Positions 56,156-64,000 of a stretch of 64,000 nt of DNA are shown piece after piece. Each line of letters opens with the position of its first letter. The first letter of the stretch is position 1. Both the position numbers and the translations under genes were made by a program. This stretch comes from Adiantum capillus-veneris (Eukaryota > Streptophyta > Polypodiopsida > Polypodiales > Pteridaceae). The notes under the pieces are model-generated. The model was not told the origin of the DNA, searched no databases, and saw only the letters and a list, made by a program, of their open reading frames with translations. The stretch is taken from assembly GCA_014529385.2 (NCBI GenBank), contig CM043961.1:15604478-15668477 (forward strand), written 5' to 3'.

Positions 56156-57373
56156 ATGTCTCAAACATCGAGAAAAACAAGGAAGGGTACTCAAGAAAAA
56201 TCACAGGATAAGAAACCACTCATGACCAGAGTCGAGCGGAAAAAGAAATATCAAGATTTGAAAAAAGCTCTAAAGGAGATATACACAACCAAAATGGAAA
56301 CCACGGAAGAGGATGGTAAGGATGTAATGCATGCTCCATCCCATTACAAAAAGTATACTCTCCAAGATCGAAAAATCCTAGTTGAACAACCTGTTAGGGA
56401 ACTACGGAAACAAGGCGAATCTTACGAAGGGCCTGAAAATGCTAAAAGGGTAGACTTGGCTGAACCAGGAGAAGAGCCTAGACCTGCTTACATTGCGAAT
56501 GACCTAACAGAAGAAGAAGAAAAGCTTTTGCTGAGCTTGTTAAAGGAATACCAAGATATCTTCGCTTGGTCTTACAAGGATCTCAAGGGTGTTGATCCAG
56601 AAATCTGTCAACACACCATACCCATGAGAGATGATGCGAAACCAAGTAGACAGAGTCCATATTACACGTATAACAAAACATTTTCCACGAATATCAAAGA
56701 AGAGATTGAAAAACTAAAGGAAGTCGAATTCATTTACGAAATTGAACACACAAATTGGGTGTCTCCAATTGTGGTAGTACCCAATAAGAATGGAAAATTA
56801 CGAGTGTGTGTTAATCTCAAAAAGGTGAATGCAGCTACCATTAGAGACAACTTTCCTCTTCCAATAACTGAACATGTTTTAGAACGAGTTGCAGGAAAAG
56901 AAGCTTACAGCTTCTTAGACGAATTTTTGGGATACAATCAACTTTTGGTTGACCCAAAAGATCAGCATAAAATTGCTTTTGCAACAGAATGGGGTATATT
57001 TGCCTATAGGGTTATGCCGTTTGGGTTAACTAATGCTCCAACCACGTTTCAAAGGTTGATGAGTCATGCTTTCAAAGAGTATCTTAGGAAATTCATAGAA
57101 GTATTTATGGATGATCTATGTGTACATTCATCAATCCGGGCTAATCATTTTGAACACCTCAAAAATGTATTCAAAAAATGTAGACTTTATAGGATTTTCT
57201 TAAATCCTAAAAAGCGCACATTCATGGGAAGACAAGGAAAATTTCTTCGACATATAGTGTCTAAAAATGGCATATCTACTGATATTGAGAAGATTCATGT
57301 CATTGCTGATTTGTCTAGACCAACAACAGTCAAGGGGGTACAAGCCTTCATGGGACATTGTGGATATTACTGA
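56156..57373 (+). pseudogene. Pol N-terminus and reverse transcriptase, family 2
   Basis: 405 codons. PGEEPRPAYIANDLTEEEE and KEYQDIFAWSYKDLKGV are followed by RT motifs NWVSPIVVVPNKNGKLRVCV, AYSFLDEFLGYNQ, IFAYRVMPFGLTNAPTTFQ, catalytic F-M-D-D-L-C-V-H-S-S, and the thumb region FMGHCGYY. The TGA at 57371 replaces an Arg (CGA) of the Y-Y-R-R-F motif. The same frame continues at 57386. Confidence 0.8.
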
Positions 57374-57385
57374 CGGTTCATCTAC

Positions 57386-57894
57386 ATGTACGCTATAATT
57401 GCAAAACCCATGTATAGCTTGATTACGCACTTTGAATGGATCGAGGCCTGTGAAGAATCCTTCATGAATCTTAAGCAAGCTCTCACCTCAGCTCCAATAT
57501 TGAAAGCACCAAATTGGGATAAGGTATTCCACGTACATGTAGATGCTTCTAATTTTGCTATCGGTTGTATACTAGCTCAACCAAGAGATGGAAAAATTAA
57601 CTTTCCTATTTATTATGCTAGCCGACATTGAACATGGCAGAAAATAATTACACCACCACCGAAAGAGAAGGACAAGGAATGATCTATGCCGTTAAAAAGT
57701 ATAGACATTACCTATTAGCCAACAAGTTTTTGTTCTTTATGGACCACCAAGATTTGTTGTATTTGACCAACAAGCCATGTAGCATAGGGCGAATAGTGAG
57801 ATGGTTCATCATTCTTCTCAAATTTGATTTCACTGTGGTTGTAAAAAACGGCACTACACATCAACGAGAAGATCATTTCTCAAGGATTGTTTGA
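57386..57894 (+). pseudogene. RNase H, family 2
   Basis: H-V-D-A-S-N-F-A-I-G-C-I-L-A-Q (catalytic Asp) and YYASRH are followed by a one-base frame change near 57630. After that come N-N-Y-T-T-T-E-R-E-G-Q-G-M-I-Y (Glu) and F-F-M-D-H-Q-D-L-L-Y. At the end, REDHFSRI replaces the usual A-D-H/A-L-S-R. It is a single RNase H, as in family 1. Confidence 0.72.
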
Positions 57895-57965
57895 GGGGAG
57901 TCACTTAAAGGGGTAGAAGATGATTTACTAGATGCCTATTTGTTCTCCGTAGAAATGATACTAGA

Positions 57966-58667
57966 TGGTCAGAAAACATTGTGTCCTTAATGACAATAGC
58001 TCAAGTGGATTCACAAACACTAGTTCCTATCACAATCGGATTAATCGAGCAATCGGCTATGTATCAATTACTAGCTGGAAGGATATACAAAAGAAATCGA
58101 GACGGAGTATTGCTCTAATGCATTAACCCTGAAGAAAAAGAACAGTACCTAAGTCAAGTACATGTTACCATAGTAGGACTTCACTTTGTGGAAGACCAAA
58201 TTATGCAACAATTCTTGAGACTTGGAGTATTTTGGCCGACTATGAGGAGAGATGTTAGATCTTTTGTAAAGCATTGCCCTCAATGTCAAAAACAAATACC
58301 CATTCCTCATATAACATTGTTTCCAATGTCACCTATTCCTAAGTGGAGTAATTATCTGGTTACTTACTTATCGAGCCAAACATTTCTTGAGGATATGAGT
58401 AAACGCCGTCAAAGAGCAATTGAAATTGAAGCAAGAGACTATAATCTTATTGGGAACCAATTGTATTGGAGAGGTAAAGATCAACATTTGCGTCTTTCTG
58501 CAAATGAAAACGAGTATATTTTGATTATAGAACAAGCACATGCTGGATTAGCTGGAGGTCACTTTTCTAGTGAGACCACCGCAAGAGCAATCTTGATGGC
58601 AGGCATATGGTGGCCAACACTTTTTGCAGATGCCAAAGAATATGTTCATAGATGTGATGCTTGTCAA
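57966..58667 (+). pseudogene. Duplicated spacer plus H2C2 integrase finger, family 2
   Basis: Two modules of exactly 324 bp, in the same frame, at 57966-58289 and 58344-58667 (period 378 bp, 54-bp linker). Each starts W-S (WSENIV, WSNYLV). Each passes a hairpin-like LLAGRIYKRNRDG or LIGNQLYWRGKDQ block and the finger (H-V-T-I-V-G-L-H and H-A-G-L-A-G-G-H), then W-P-T-M-R-R-D or W-P-T-L-F-A-D. Each ends C-P-Q-C-Q or C-D-A-C-Q. Family 1 has this module once (about 34200-33850, minus strand). Protein similarity between the modules is low, so the duplication is old. One TAA breaks module 1 at about 58119. Confidence 0.75.
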
Positions 58668-58697
58668 CGAGCAAAAATGCCAACATGAGTAGATAGC

Positions 58698-59175
58698 ATG
58701 CCCTTAAGACCAATGATGGGGGCTAGAGCTCTCGCAAAATGGGGTATAGATTTTGTAGGACCAATACATCCACCTGCTTATAGAACCCAATATATCATTG
58801 TAGCTACGAACTATTTGATCAAGTTGACCGAGGCTAAAGCAACTCAAAAGAATGATGCCAGAACCACTGCGGCATTCTTATATGAGTATGTATTCACAAG
58901 ATATGGAATGCCAATAGAGATTGTCAGTGATCGAGGAACTCTTTTTTTCAATGAGGTAATAGAATATTTTCTTAATGAGTTTATGGTCATCCATAACAAA
59001 TCAGCTCCCTATCATCCACAAGCAAACAGACAAGCTGAGCATACAAATAAAATTCTTAGCTCGGTGTTGACTAACTAAAGTGGTTAGTTCAGGAAGGACG
59101 GACTGGGAAATGAATCTCCATGCTACTCTATGGGCTTATCGAGTTTCATTCAAAACAGCTCTAAATGCTATAACC
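58698..59175 (+). pseudogene. Integrase core, family 2
   Basis: W-G-I-D-F-V-G-P (first Asp), I-V-S-D-R-G-T-L-F-F (second Asp) and PYHPQANRQAEHTNK (Glu) preserve the DDE triad. TAA at 59076 ends the open part. Integrase then continues, frame-shifted, with W-E-M-N-L-H-A-T-L-W-A-Y-R. Its neighbours are the duplicated finger upstream and the C-terminal part plus second protease downstream. Confidence 0.78.
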
Positions 59176-59182
59176 TTTAACC

Positions 59183-60211
59183 TTGTATGGTCTTGATGCC
59201 ATACTTCCGATAGAATTTCTATTACCGACATTAAGGGTAGCACAAAATCTTGAGTGGACTAGACATGAATTGTCAAAAAGACTCACAGATTTGGAAAAGC
59301 TAGATGAACAAAGGCTAACTGTTGTAGCTCATATCTATGCACAAAAGAGAAAACAAAAACAGTTTTTTTATTCCCACTTAATCACAAAGATCTTCAAGAA
59401 AGGGAACTTAGTTCTAGTCTATTCCCTTAAGAAACACATTCCCAAGTTTAAGAAAAAGGGAAATGGACCATTTATCATTGAAGATGTATCTCCAAGTGGA
59501 GCAGTCAAATTGTCCACCCTAGATGGTGAACCAATGGCTAATTGGACTAGTGGATGTCGTTTAAAGAAATACAACTTGCCACTAACCAATGAATTGCTAG
59601 AGAGAATGCATGCAACCAAACAAAGAAAGATCAAACAACAACATGTTATTGATGAAGTCCAAGAAGAAGCTAGGCTTCGGGTACTCAAGCGAAAAGCTGC
59701 TCTCAAGAATCAACAGATACCGATTTCCATCAACACTTTGGAAATAGATGATCGACAATGGGAATTACCTAAAGACGCAGTTTCAGATGATGGTTGGTTA
59801 GATGGAATGGACCTGCGCATCAAAGTACAACTCAACAATCATAGCACCAATGCTTTGGTCGACACAGGAGCTAGAGTAAATGCAGTCAGTTATTCCACAT
59901 ACAAGAAGGCAACAAGTCAAGCATTGATGGCAGGAGTAGCGACAATCAAAGGATGCAACAAGAACCCAACTCCAACATTGGGAGTAGTCAACTTGAACTT
60001 GATAGTACATGGATGTTCATGTCCTCATCAGTTTGTATGCTTACCATATGAACACATGAATGAGACAATGATTCTTGGAATCCCCGGGATGCGTACATAC
60101 AAAGCAATACCAGATTGGGATATGAATCAGCTAAAGCTATCACCTAAAGGAGGGCAACTCATTGTTCCGATTGCACCAAGCAAGGAGGAATGGAAAAGAA
60201 GTAATCGGTAG
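59183..60211 (+). CDS. Integrase C-terminus and second retropepsin-like domain, family 2
   Basis: 342 codons. The start (YGLDAILPIEFLLPTLRV) and FKKGNLVLVYSLKKH, GPFIIEDVSPSGAVKL belong to the integrase C-terminal region. A Lys/Glu/Arg-rich helix (about 140-175) follows. The second protease then has A-L-V-D-T-G-A-R-V-N with Asp at residue 227 (base 59861), A-T-I-K-G-C-N-K-N-P-T-P-T-L-G-V and M-I-L-G-I-P-G-M-R-T-Y, and ends I-P-D-W-D. DTGA is intact. The order matches copy 1b. The TAG at 60209 ends the frame, but it resumes in frame with two W-V-P-K motifs. Confidence 0.7.
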   Translation: MYGLDAILPIEFLLPTLRVAQNLEWTRHELSKRLTDLEKLDEQRLTVVAHIYAQKRKQKQFFYSHLITKIFKKGNLVLVYSLKKHIPKFKKKGNGPFIIEDVSPSGAVKLSTLDGEPMANWTSGCRLKKYNLPLTNELLERMHATKQRKIKQQHVIDEVQEEARLRVLKRKAALKNQQIPISINTLEIDDRQWELPKDAVSDDGWLDGMDLRIKVQLNNHSTNALVDTGARVNAVSYSTYKKATSQALMAGVATIKGCNKNPTPTLGVVNLNLIVHGCSCPHQFVCLPYEHMNETMILGIPGMRTYKAIPDWDMNQLKLSPKGGQLIVPIAPSKEEWKRSNR

Positions 60212-60925
60212 ACCACACCACGAAGTAGTCGATCTTCTCCATCTCCTCGACAATCAAATGCTACATGTAGCATGCAAGGAGTCAGGCAAATTTGGGTACC
60301 GAAAGCACACCTTAAGGATAAACCAATTCAGATCTGGGTGCCTAAAACTTTACCGACGAAACAAAAGAAGGTTCCAAGGGTTCAAACATAGAGACGAGCA
60401 TCTTCAAGCAAGGAACCTAAATGCAAATGGTTTGGAAGAAAAAGGAGCACTTATCTTCTCCACAACTCGCGAAACCAATCAAGCAATGGTGAGTTAAGTC
60501 TCAACAGACTCCACCACACCATGCAGCACCACGCCGACCAAATTACCAATGGCGAGAAAAAGCTCGACAATAGTCAAAAGTGCTACCAACACCTCAAGCA
60601 ATTAGCATGCTAAAGCATCCTGATGGTACAATCAAACAGAGAGCACACAAACTACAAGATTTTCTCTTTAGAAGACATCAGCAGCAAACCTCGACATCGG
60701 AAACCCTTGAGTTAATTACTCAAGACCCGGCTCTTGCACAACATATTGGTTTGAATTGCATTAATCTCCATATCATGGTAGAGCCAATCACGGCTATTCA
60801 TAGACATGATTTTTGAACCCATGCACACAGTCGTCCCGGAGACACCATCTATCTAGGAGGGGTGGAAGGGCACTAAGTACTAAGTAATTAAGGGCAATGT
60901 TTGAAGAGGGAGGAAAAATTTTGAT
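60212..60925 (+). other. WVPK tail and 3' internal region, family 2
   Basis: In the frame of the preceding protein, R-Q-I-W-V-P-K (60293-60304) and Q-I-W-V-P-K (60335-60346) follow the stop. Short open frames continue to 60816 without recognised domains. A polypurine tract (AAGAGGGAGGAAAAA, about 60905-60919) ends the internal region. Confidence 0.55.
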
Positions 60926-61271
60926 GTTAACGTGTGATTTTTTGCAAAAATTCCTAATAATGCCCTTATAATTCATCATCAAGGAAAAATGTATTGATAA
61001 TATCTTCCCGATGACTGTAAATAGTGTATATAGTATCAGAAAATCATTAAAAATAGTCATTTTTTGGGTATTTTTCATCATTTGTGTTGATAATGAGGCT
61101 TAAAAATAGAGAAATCCACAAAAAACAATAAAGCTGTGTTTTTCAATGGATTTTCTTAATTATTGGATTTTTACTTCACTTTTTTAGAGCATTCTGCTAT
61201 GTTTCTTTGATTTTTTCAAATAAAACAGGTCAAAAATTAATAATAAATAACAAAGAAGCTCAAATGGAAAA
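60926..61271 (+). repeat. Probable 3' LTR start of family 2, truncated
   Basis: TGTTAACGTGTGATTT follows the polypurine tract; the first six bases match the LTR start of copy 1b (TGTTAACCC). About 345 A/T-rich bases follow before the sequence joins family-1 gag at about 61272. No second copy is present in the window, so LTR identity is inferred from position. Confidence 0.45.
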
Positions 61272-62592
61272 ATGGAACCCAAGGAAGTACCACTCAGGAC
61301 CCACATATTGCATCTAAAGACTCTTCCTCTGACTACGACATCATGGAGGGTTACTTGATGCCTAATCCTGATAGCTCAAGCCAAGACATGCATGCCATGG
61401 GTCCACGGTATGGGCCAAGCGTGCTTAGCTACTTGAAGGAAACATTTAGTAGAGCCACTTTCTTCGAACATGGGGCTAATGATGTAAATGAGGGGGGTGG
61501 GGAAGTAAATTTGCCTTTCATGACCAACATAGACCCCATGCTCCTGGAGAATGTGCACGTGAATACTCCATTCATTGCACCCCCTGACTCTTCAGAGCTA
61601 TTCCCCTCCGAGGTTATATTACCTGATGGTAGAAGCCTTTCCGAAGTGCAAGAGATTGAGCGGTATATCATTGTGGCTTACGCAAGGCAAAGCAACGAAG
61701 AGAGTTAAAAGCAAAAGCCCCTATGTCAATATCCTTGCTAGGAGAGCAATCGTGTGCTCCTAAAATAGCGACCACTAAGGGTCAACCCATAGAGAGCCAC
61801 ATTCTAGTTCAAAGGACACCCCTGACACCTCAATCTTAGATGAAGCATTCCTAAATGAGAACTAGGAGTACGAACTAAAAATGGAAACTCTAACCGACCT
61901 ATACACACGTCACACCTATCACGTGGGTTGGTTAGATGTTCTATAATCCACAATGGGTACTAGTGTAGAGGATCAACAACAAAGAGTTTGTGAGGTCATC
62001 CATAGGGTTATTGAGCTAGAGAGATAGAACAAGGGGATCCACACGCCTTCAATGAGTCTCATGAGATTCTTGGGTACAGGGAAGGCTAAACAACCAACCT
62101 TGTCGCAAATGGAGACTCCCTCGGTAAGTCCAATGGATCCTCCATATGTTGTTTCGCCAGGGGTCTCAGTGCAATCTGAGCCCACAAGTGATAGCTTTAC
62201 TTTTCCAAGTCTAGTTCATCTTTCCCTTGATGACACCATGGCTACCATGCCTACCCCAATGATGGGCATGCCAAGAAACACGCCATGGACCTCTTTTGTT
62301 AGTAAAGCACCGCTACATAGTAGCTCAATGCCTGCAACAGTACCTACAAGTGTGTATCAATCATATACACATATGGGTCCTCGTACTCATGTAGCTCTTA
62401 TCCCTCCCATTGTTTCAACAACTTATGCTCCACAACCACAACACCCAAGCTCTTATTTCAATGGGACCATACCCGCTAGCATTAGCATGTCACATCCGAC
62501 GTCTGCTATGCCTAGGGCCACATATATGAACTTTGGACTGCCACATGGCACAACACCGTACCAAACTTGGAACCCAAGGGCTTCCTATGCAC
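61272..62592 (+). pseudogene. 5' half of a family-1 gag (copy 1c), plus strand
   Basis: It matches copy 1b from the block TQDPHITSSDSSSDHEVMEG (here TTQDPHIASKDSSSDY) through NPDSSSQDMHAMGP and SEVILPDGRSLSEVQEI. It continues through a stop-rich zone and the Pro/Ser-rich part (62052-62592: MRFLGTGKAKQPTLSQMETP, SVSPMDPPYVVSPG). It ends within RNase-unrelated gag text at WNPRASYAP, where an LTR begins. The reading frames are broken. The gag position of the cut coincides with that of copy 1a at 22688. Confidence 0.75.
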
Positions 62593-63504
62593 CTATGGAA
62601 TGCATGTCTAGCCTCACCATCCTATCTTATTGGAGTATTAGCGAGAACCACGATTAATTTGTCAAACCATTGGATGAAGCTAACTCGACTATTGCATAGA
62701 GGCTACAAGAGATTTTCAATCTCTCGGAAAACAACTAACAACTCGCATCTAACTCAAGCTACACTCAAGTGACTAAAATCACCAAAAGCTAATCGCTCAT
62801 CGGCAAACAAATCACATCCATTACAGCATCAAATGACATCCAAACATAACGAAACTTCTAGGACAAGTTTATAAGACCTAAGCACACATGCTTATGGTTT
62901 CAAACCCCACTTTAGGTTAAGTTTCAAAATCGTGATTATTAACAGCAGTGGATTTTTGACCTAGTTGTTTTTGACCTAGAATGCATCTAAATGCTTAGCA
63001 ATGATGCCCCAATACCCCGCCTATGCTTAGTTTTTTATTTAAAAGTGTAAATTCCTAGTTATGATGAAATTAGGCCGCAGGTCGGCGACACTGAAGTCTA
63101 CAAAATACTGTGAATGGCTTACGTCAATGCGTAGAGCTCTTAATTGCGGTTGCAATGCAATCACAATGTGACAACCAGAGAGGGAGTAGGAAGAGCGAGA
63201 AGGAGAGAAGTGAGTGCCGTTAGCTCACGCCGTGTATTTCTTATCCAAAACTTATAAAAAACTTACAAAAAATGGCTTTTATACCTGAGCCAAGGTTTTT
63301 GGGTGGTCAAAACTAATAATATGGAGTTCTACCAAAGCTGGGTGATGATTGGCTGATACAATCTAGAAGCTTGTAGCCCCAGCTCATTAATTACAAAGTT
63401 TATCCGAGAAAGTAGGAGTTACAATGTTCCCGATTTATCAAAATAATAAATGTTTTACAAAGAGAACTCCAAAAAATGGTGTCCGCGCTAGCTTGCTATT
63501 AACA
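62593..63504 (-). repeat. 3' LTR of the fourth gypsy family, inverted relative to 22689
   Basis: On the minus strand it runs TGTTAATAGCAAGC to CATGCATTCCATA. It is about 88-90 percent identical by eye to 22689-23611. The TATA box (TATAAAAGCC) lies at 63274-63283. The polypurine tract GAGGAGGGAGGGAA sits at 63505-63518 (minus strand), so this is a 3' LTR whose internal region lies to the right. Confidence 0.8.
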
Positions 63505-63518
63505 TTCCCTCCCTCCTC
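63505..63518 (-). promoter_or_regulatory. Polypurine tract of the fourth family
   Basis: GAGGAGGGAGGGAA on the minus strand abuts the LTR start TGTTAA. Confidence 0.75.
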
Positions 63519-63539
63519 GCTTGTGTCGTCCCTTGACAC

Positions 63540-64000
63540 AGCTTTATGGACTAAAATAGTCTTCGGGTTGACGGATGACGAGGCGTTCTATAAGCGCGTC
63601 TAGTGCCTTCTAGTATCTGATTCTTTGTTCTTTGTCGGGCACTTGCAGAAATTGCGTTGTTACTTGATTCTTCAGCTCCACCGTTGAGTAGCCTACAAAC
63701 CTGGATGTTAGGTTGCTGATCACCGGTGCAAATATCTTCGTTCACCAGGTGAAGAATCCAGTGTAGAAAGCTTCTTCAAAGGCCAACATACTATTCGATG
63801 GCAAGAACATGCATCTGGCATAGAATCCATAAAGGACCTCTCTGAAGGTTGCCCACTCATATCATAGCATAAGCCTTTGTTTCTTTCCAAGAATGATAGC
63901 CATGGGGCTCCTGTTTGGTCAGGCTCATTAAAAACTTGTATACATGTGAGCAGCATTTTGCAGATTTTATACAACATGGCATAGGAGAGATCTGACACAC
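63540..64000 (-). pseudogene. Frame remnant upstream of the polypurine tract, fourth family
   Basis: On the minus strand, a protein-like reading with stops and one shift gives YEWATFREVLYGFY, LAFEEAFYTGFFTW, IFAPVISNLTSRFVGYSTVE and KALDALIERLVIRQPEDYF, ending at a stop about 35 bases before the polypurine tract. I do not recognise it. Its position suggests the 3' end of a pol tail or accessory ORF. It runs off the right edge. Confidence 0.3.

Larger units (their letters stand above)
51857..61271 (+). mobile_element. Gypsy family 2 element (dual protease, duplicated integrase finger), degraded
   Basis: Order: gag, zinc knuckles, linker, protease 1, RT, RNase H, duplicated H2C2 module, integrase, second protease, WxPK motifs, polypurine tract and start of a 3' LTR (60926). 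It resembles family 1 in domain order and in blocks such as EPGEEPRPAYIA, KEYQDIFAWSYKDLKGV and AGGHFSSETTAR, but is clearly diverged. Reading frames change at least four times and several stops are present. Its 5' LTR and primer site are not seen; its left end abuts the 3' LTR of copy 3b. Confidence 0.78.

Overview
This is nuclear DNA from a land plant with a large, transposon-filled genome. The evidence is a decayed copy of the plant mitochondrial gene nad7, Ty3/gypsy elements with the extra RNase H typical of the plant Tat/Ogre group, a Mutator-like element carrying gene-like fragments, and long CT/GA, AC/GT and AT microsatellites. A fern, lycophyte or gymnosperm would fit, but the species cannot be fixed from sequence alone. 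I see no intact host gene, rRNA gene, tRNA gene or CRISPR array. Almost every protein-like stretch belongs to a retrotransposon, and most carry stops or frameshifts, many of the CGA-to-TGA or CAA-to-TAA type expected from methyl-cytosine decay.

Layout. 1-2410 is an organelle-type island on the minus strand: the nad7 3' end followed by a broken membrane-protein reading frame. 2409-2680 is a LINE scrap. 2960-6630 and 19105-22688 are two halves (pol, then gag-protease) of one minus-strand gypsy element, here called copy 1a. It was split by 6631-19105, a plus-strand Tat-like element (copy 3a). Copy 3a is itself interrupted at 10934-14393 by a Pack-MULE-like DNA transposon with terminal inverted repeats and an exact 9-bp target duplication. 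22689-23611 is a 5' LTR of a further family, followed by a tRNA-Asp-type primer site and about 2 kb of leader made of diverged tandem repeats with palindromes. 25638-51856 is a tandem of two Tat-like elements (3c, 5' truncated, and 3b) that share one LTR. Inside that shared LTR sits a young full-length minus-strand element (copy 1b, 28874-42726) with a perfect 5-bp duplication CCTAC. 51857-about 61271 is a second dual-protease element (family 2). 61272-62592 is the 5' half of a family-1 gag, and 62593-63504 is an inverted copy of the 22689 LTR with its polypurine tract.

Most interesting content. Families 1 and 2 carry a second retropepsin-like domain downstream of integrase. It keeps an intact DTGA active-site motif in all three copies, while the protease in the usual place after gag is non-canonical in every copy. 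It is followed by short W-[VIA]-P-[KR] motifs. Family 2 also has an exact-length tandem duplication of the spacer plus H2C2 zinc-finger module of integrase. The Tat-like elements share a small conserved pre-gag peptide, duplicated in copy 3b. These look like undescribed features of plant gypsy elements, but they rest on manual reading and need domain searches and structure prediction.
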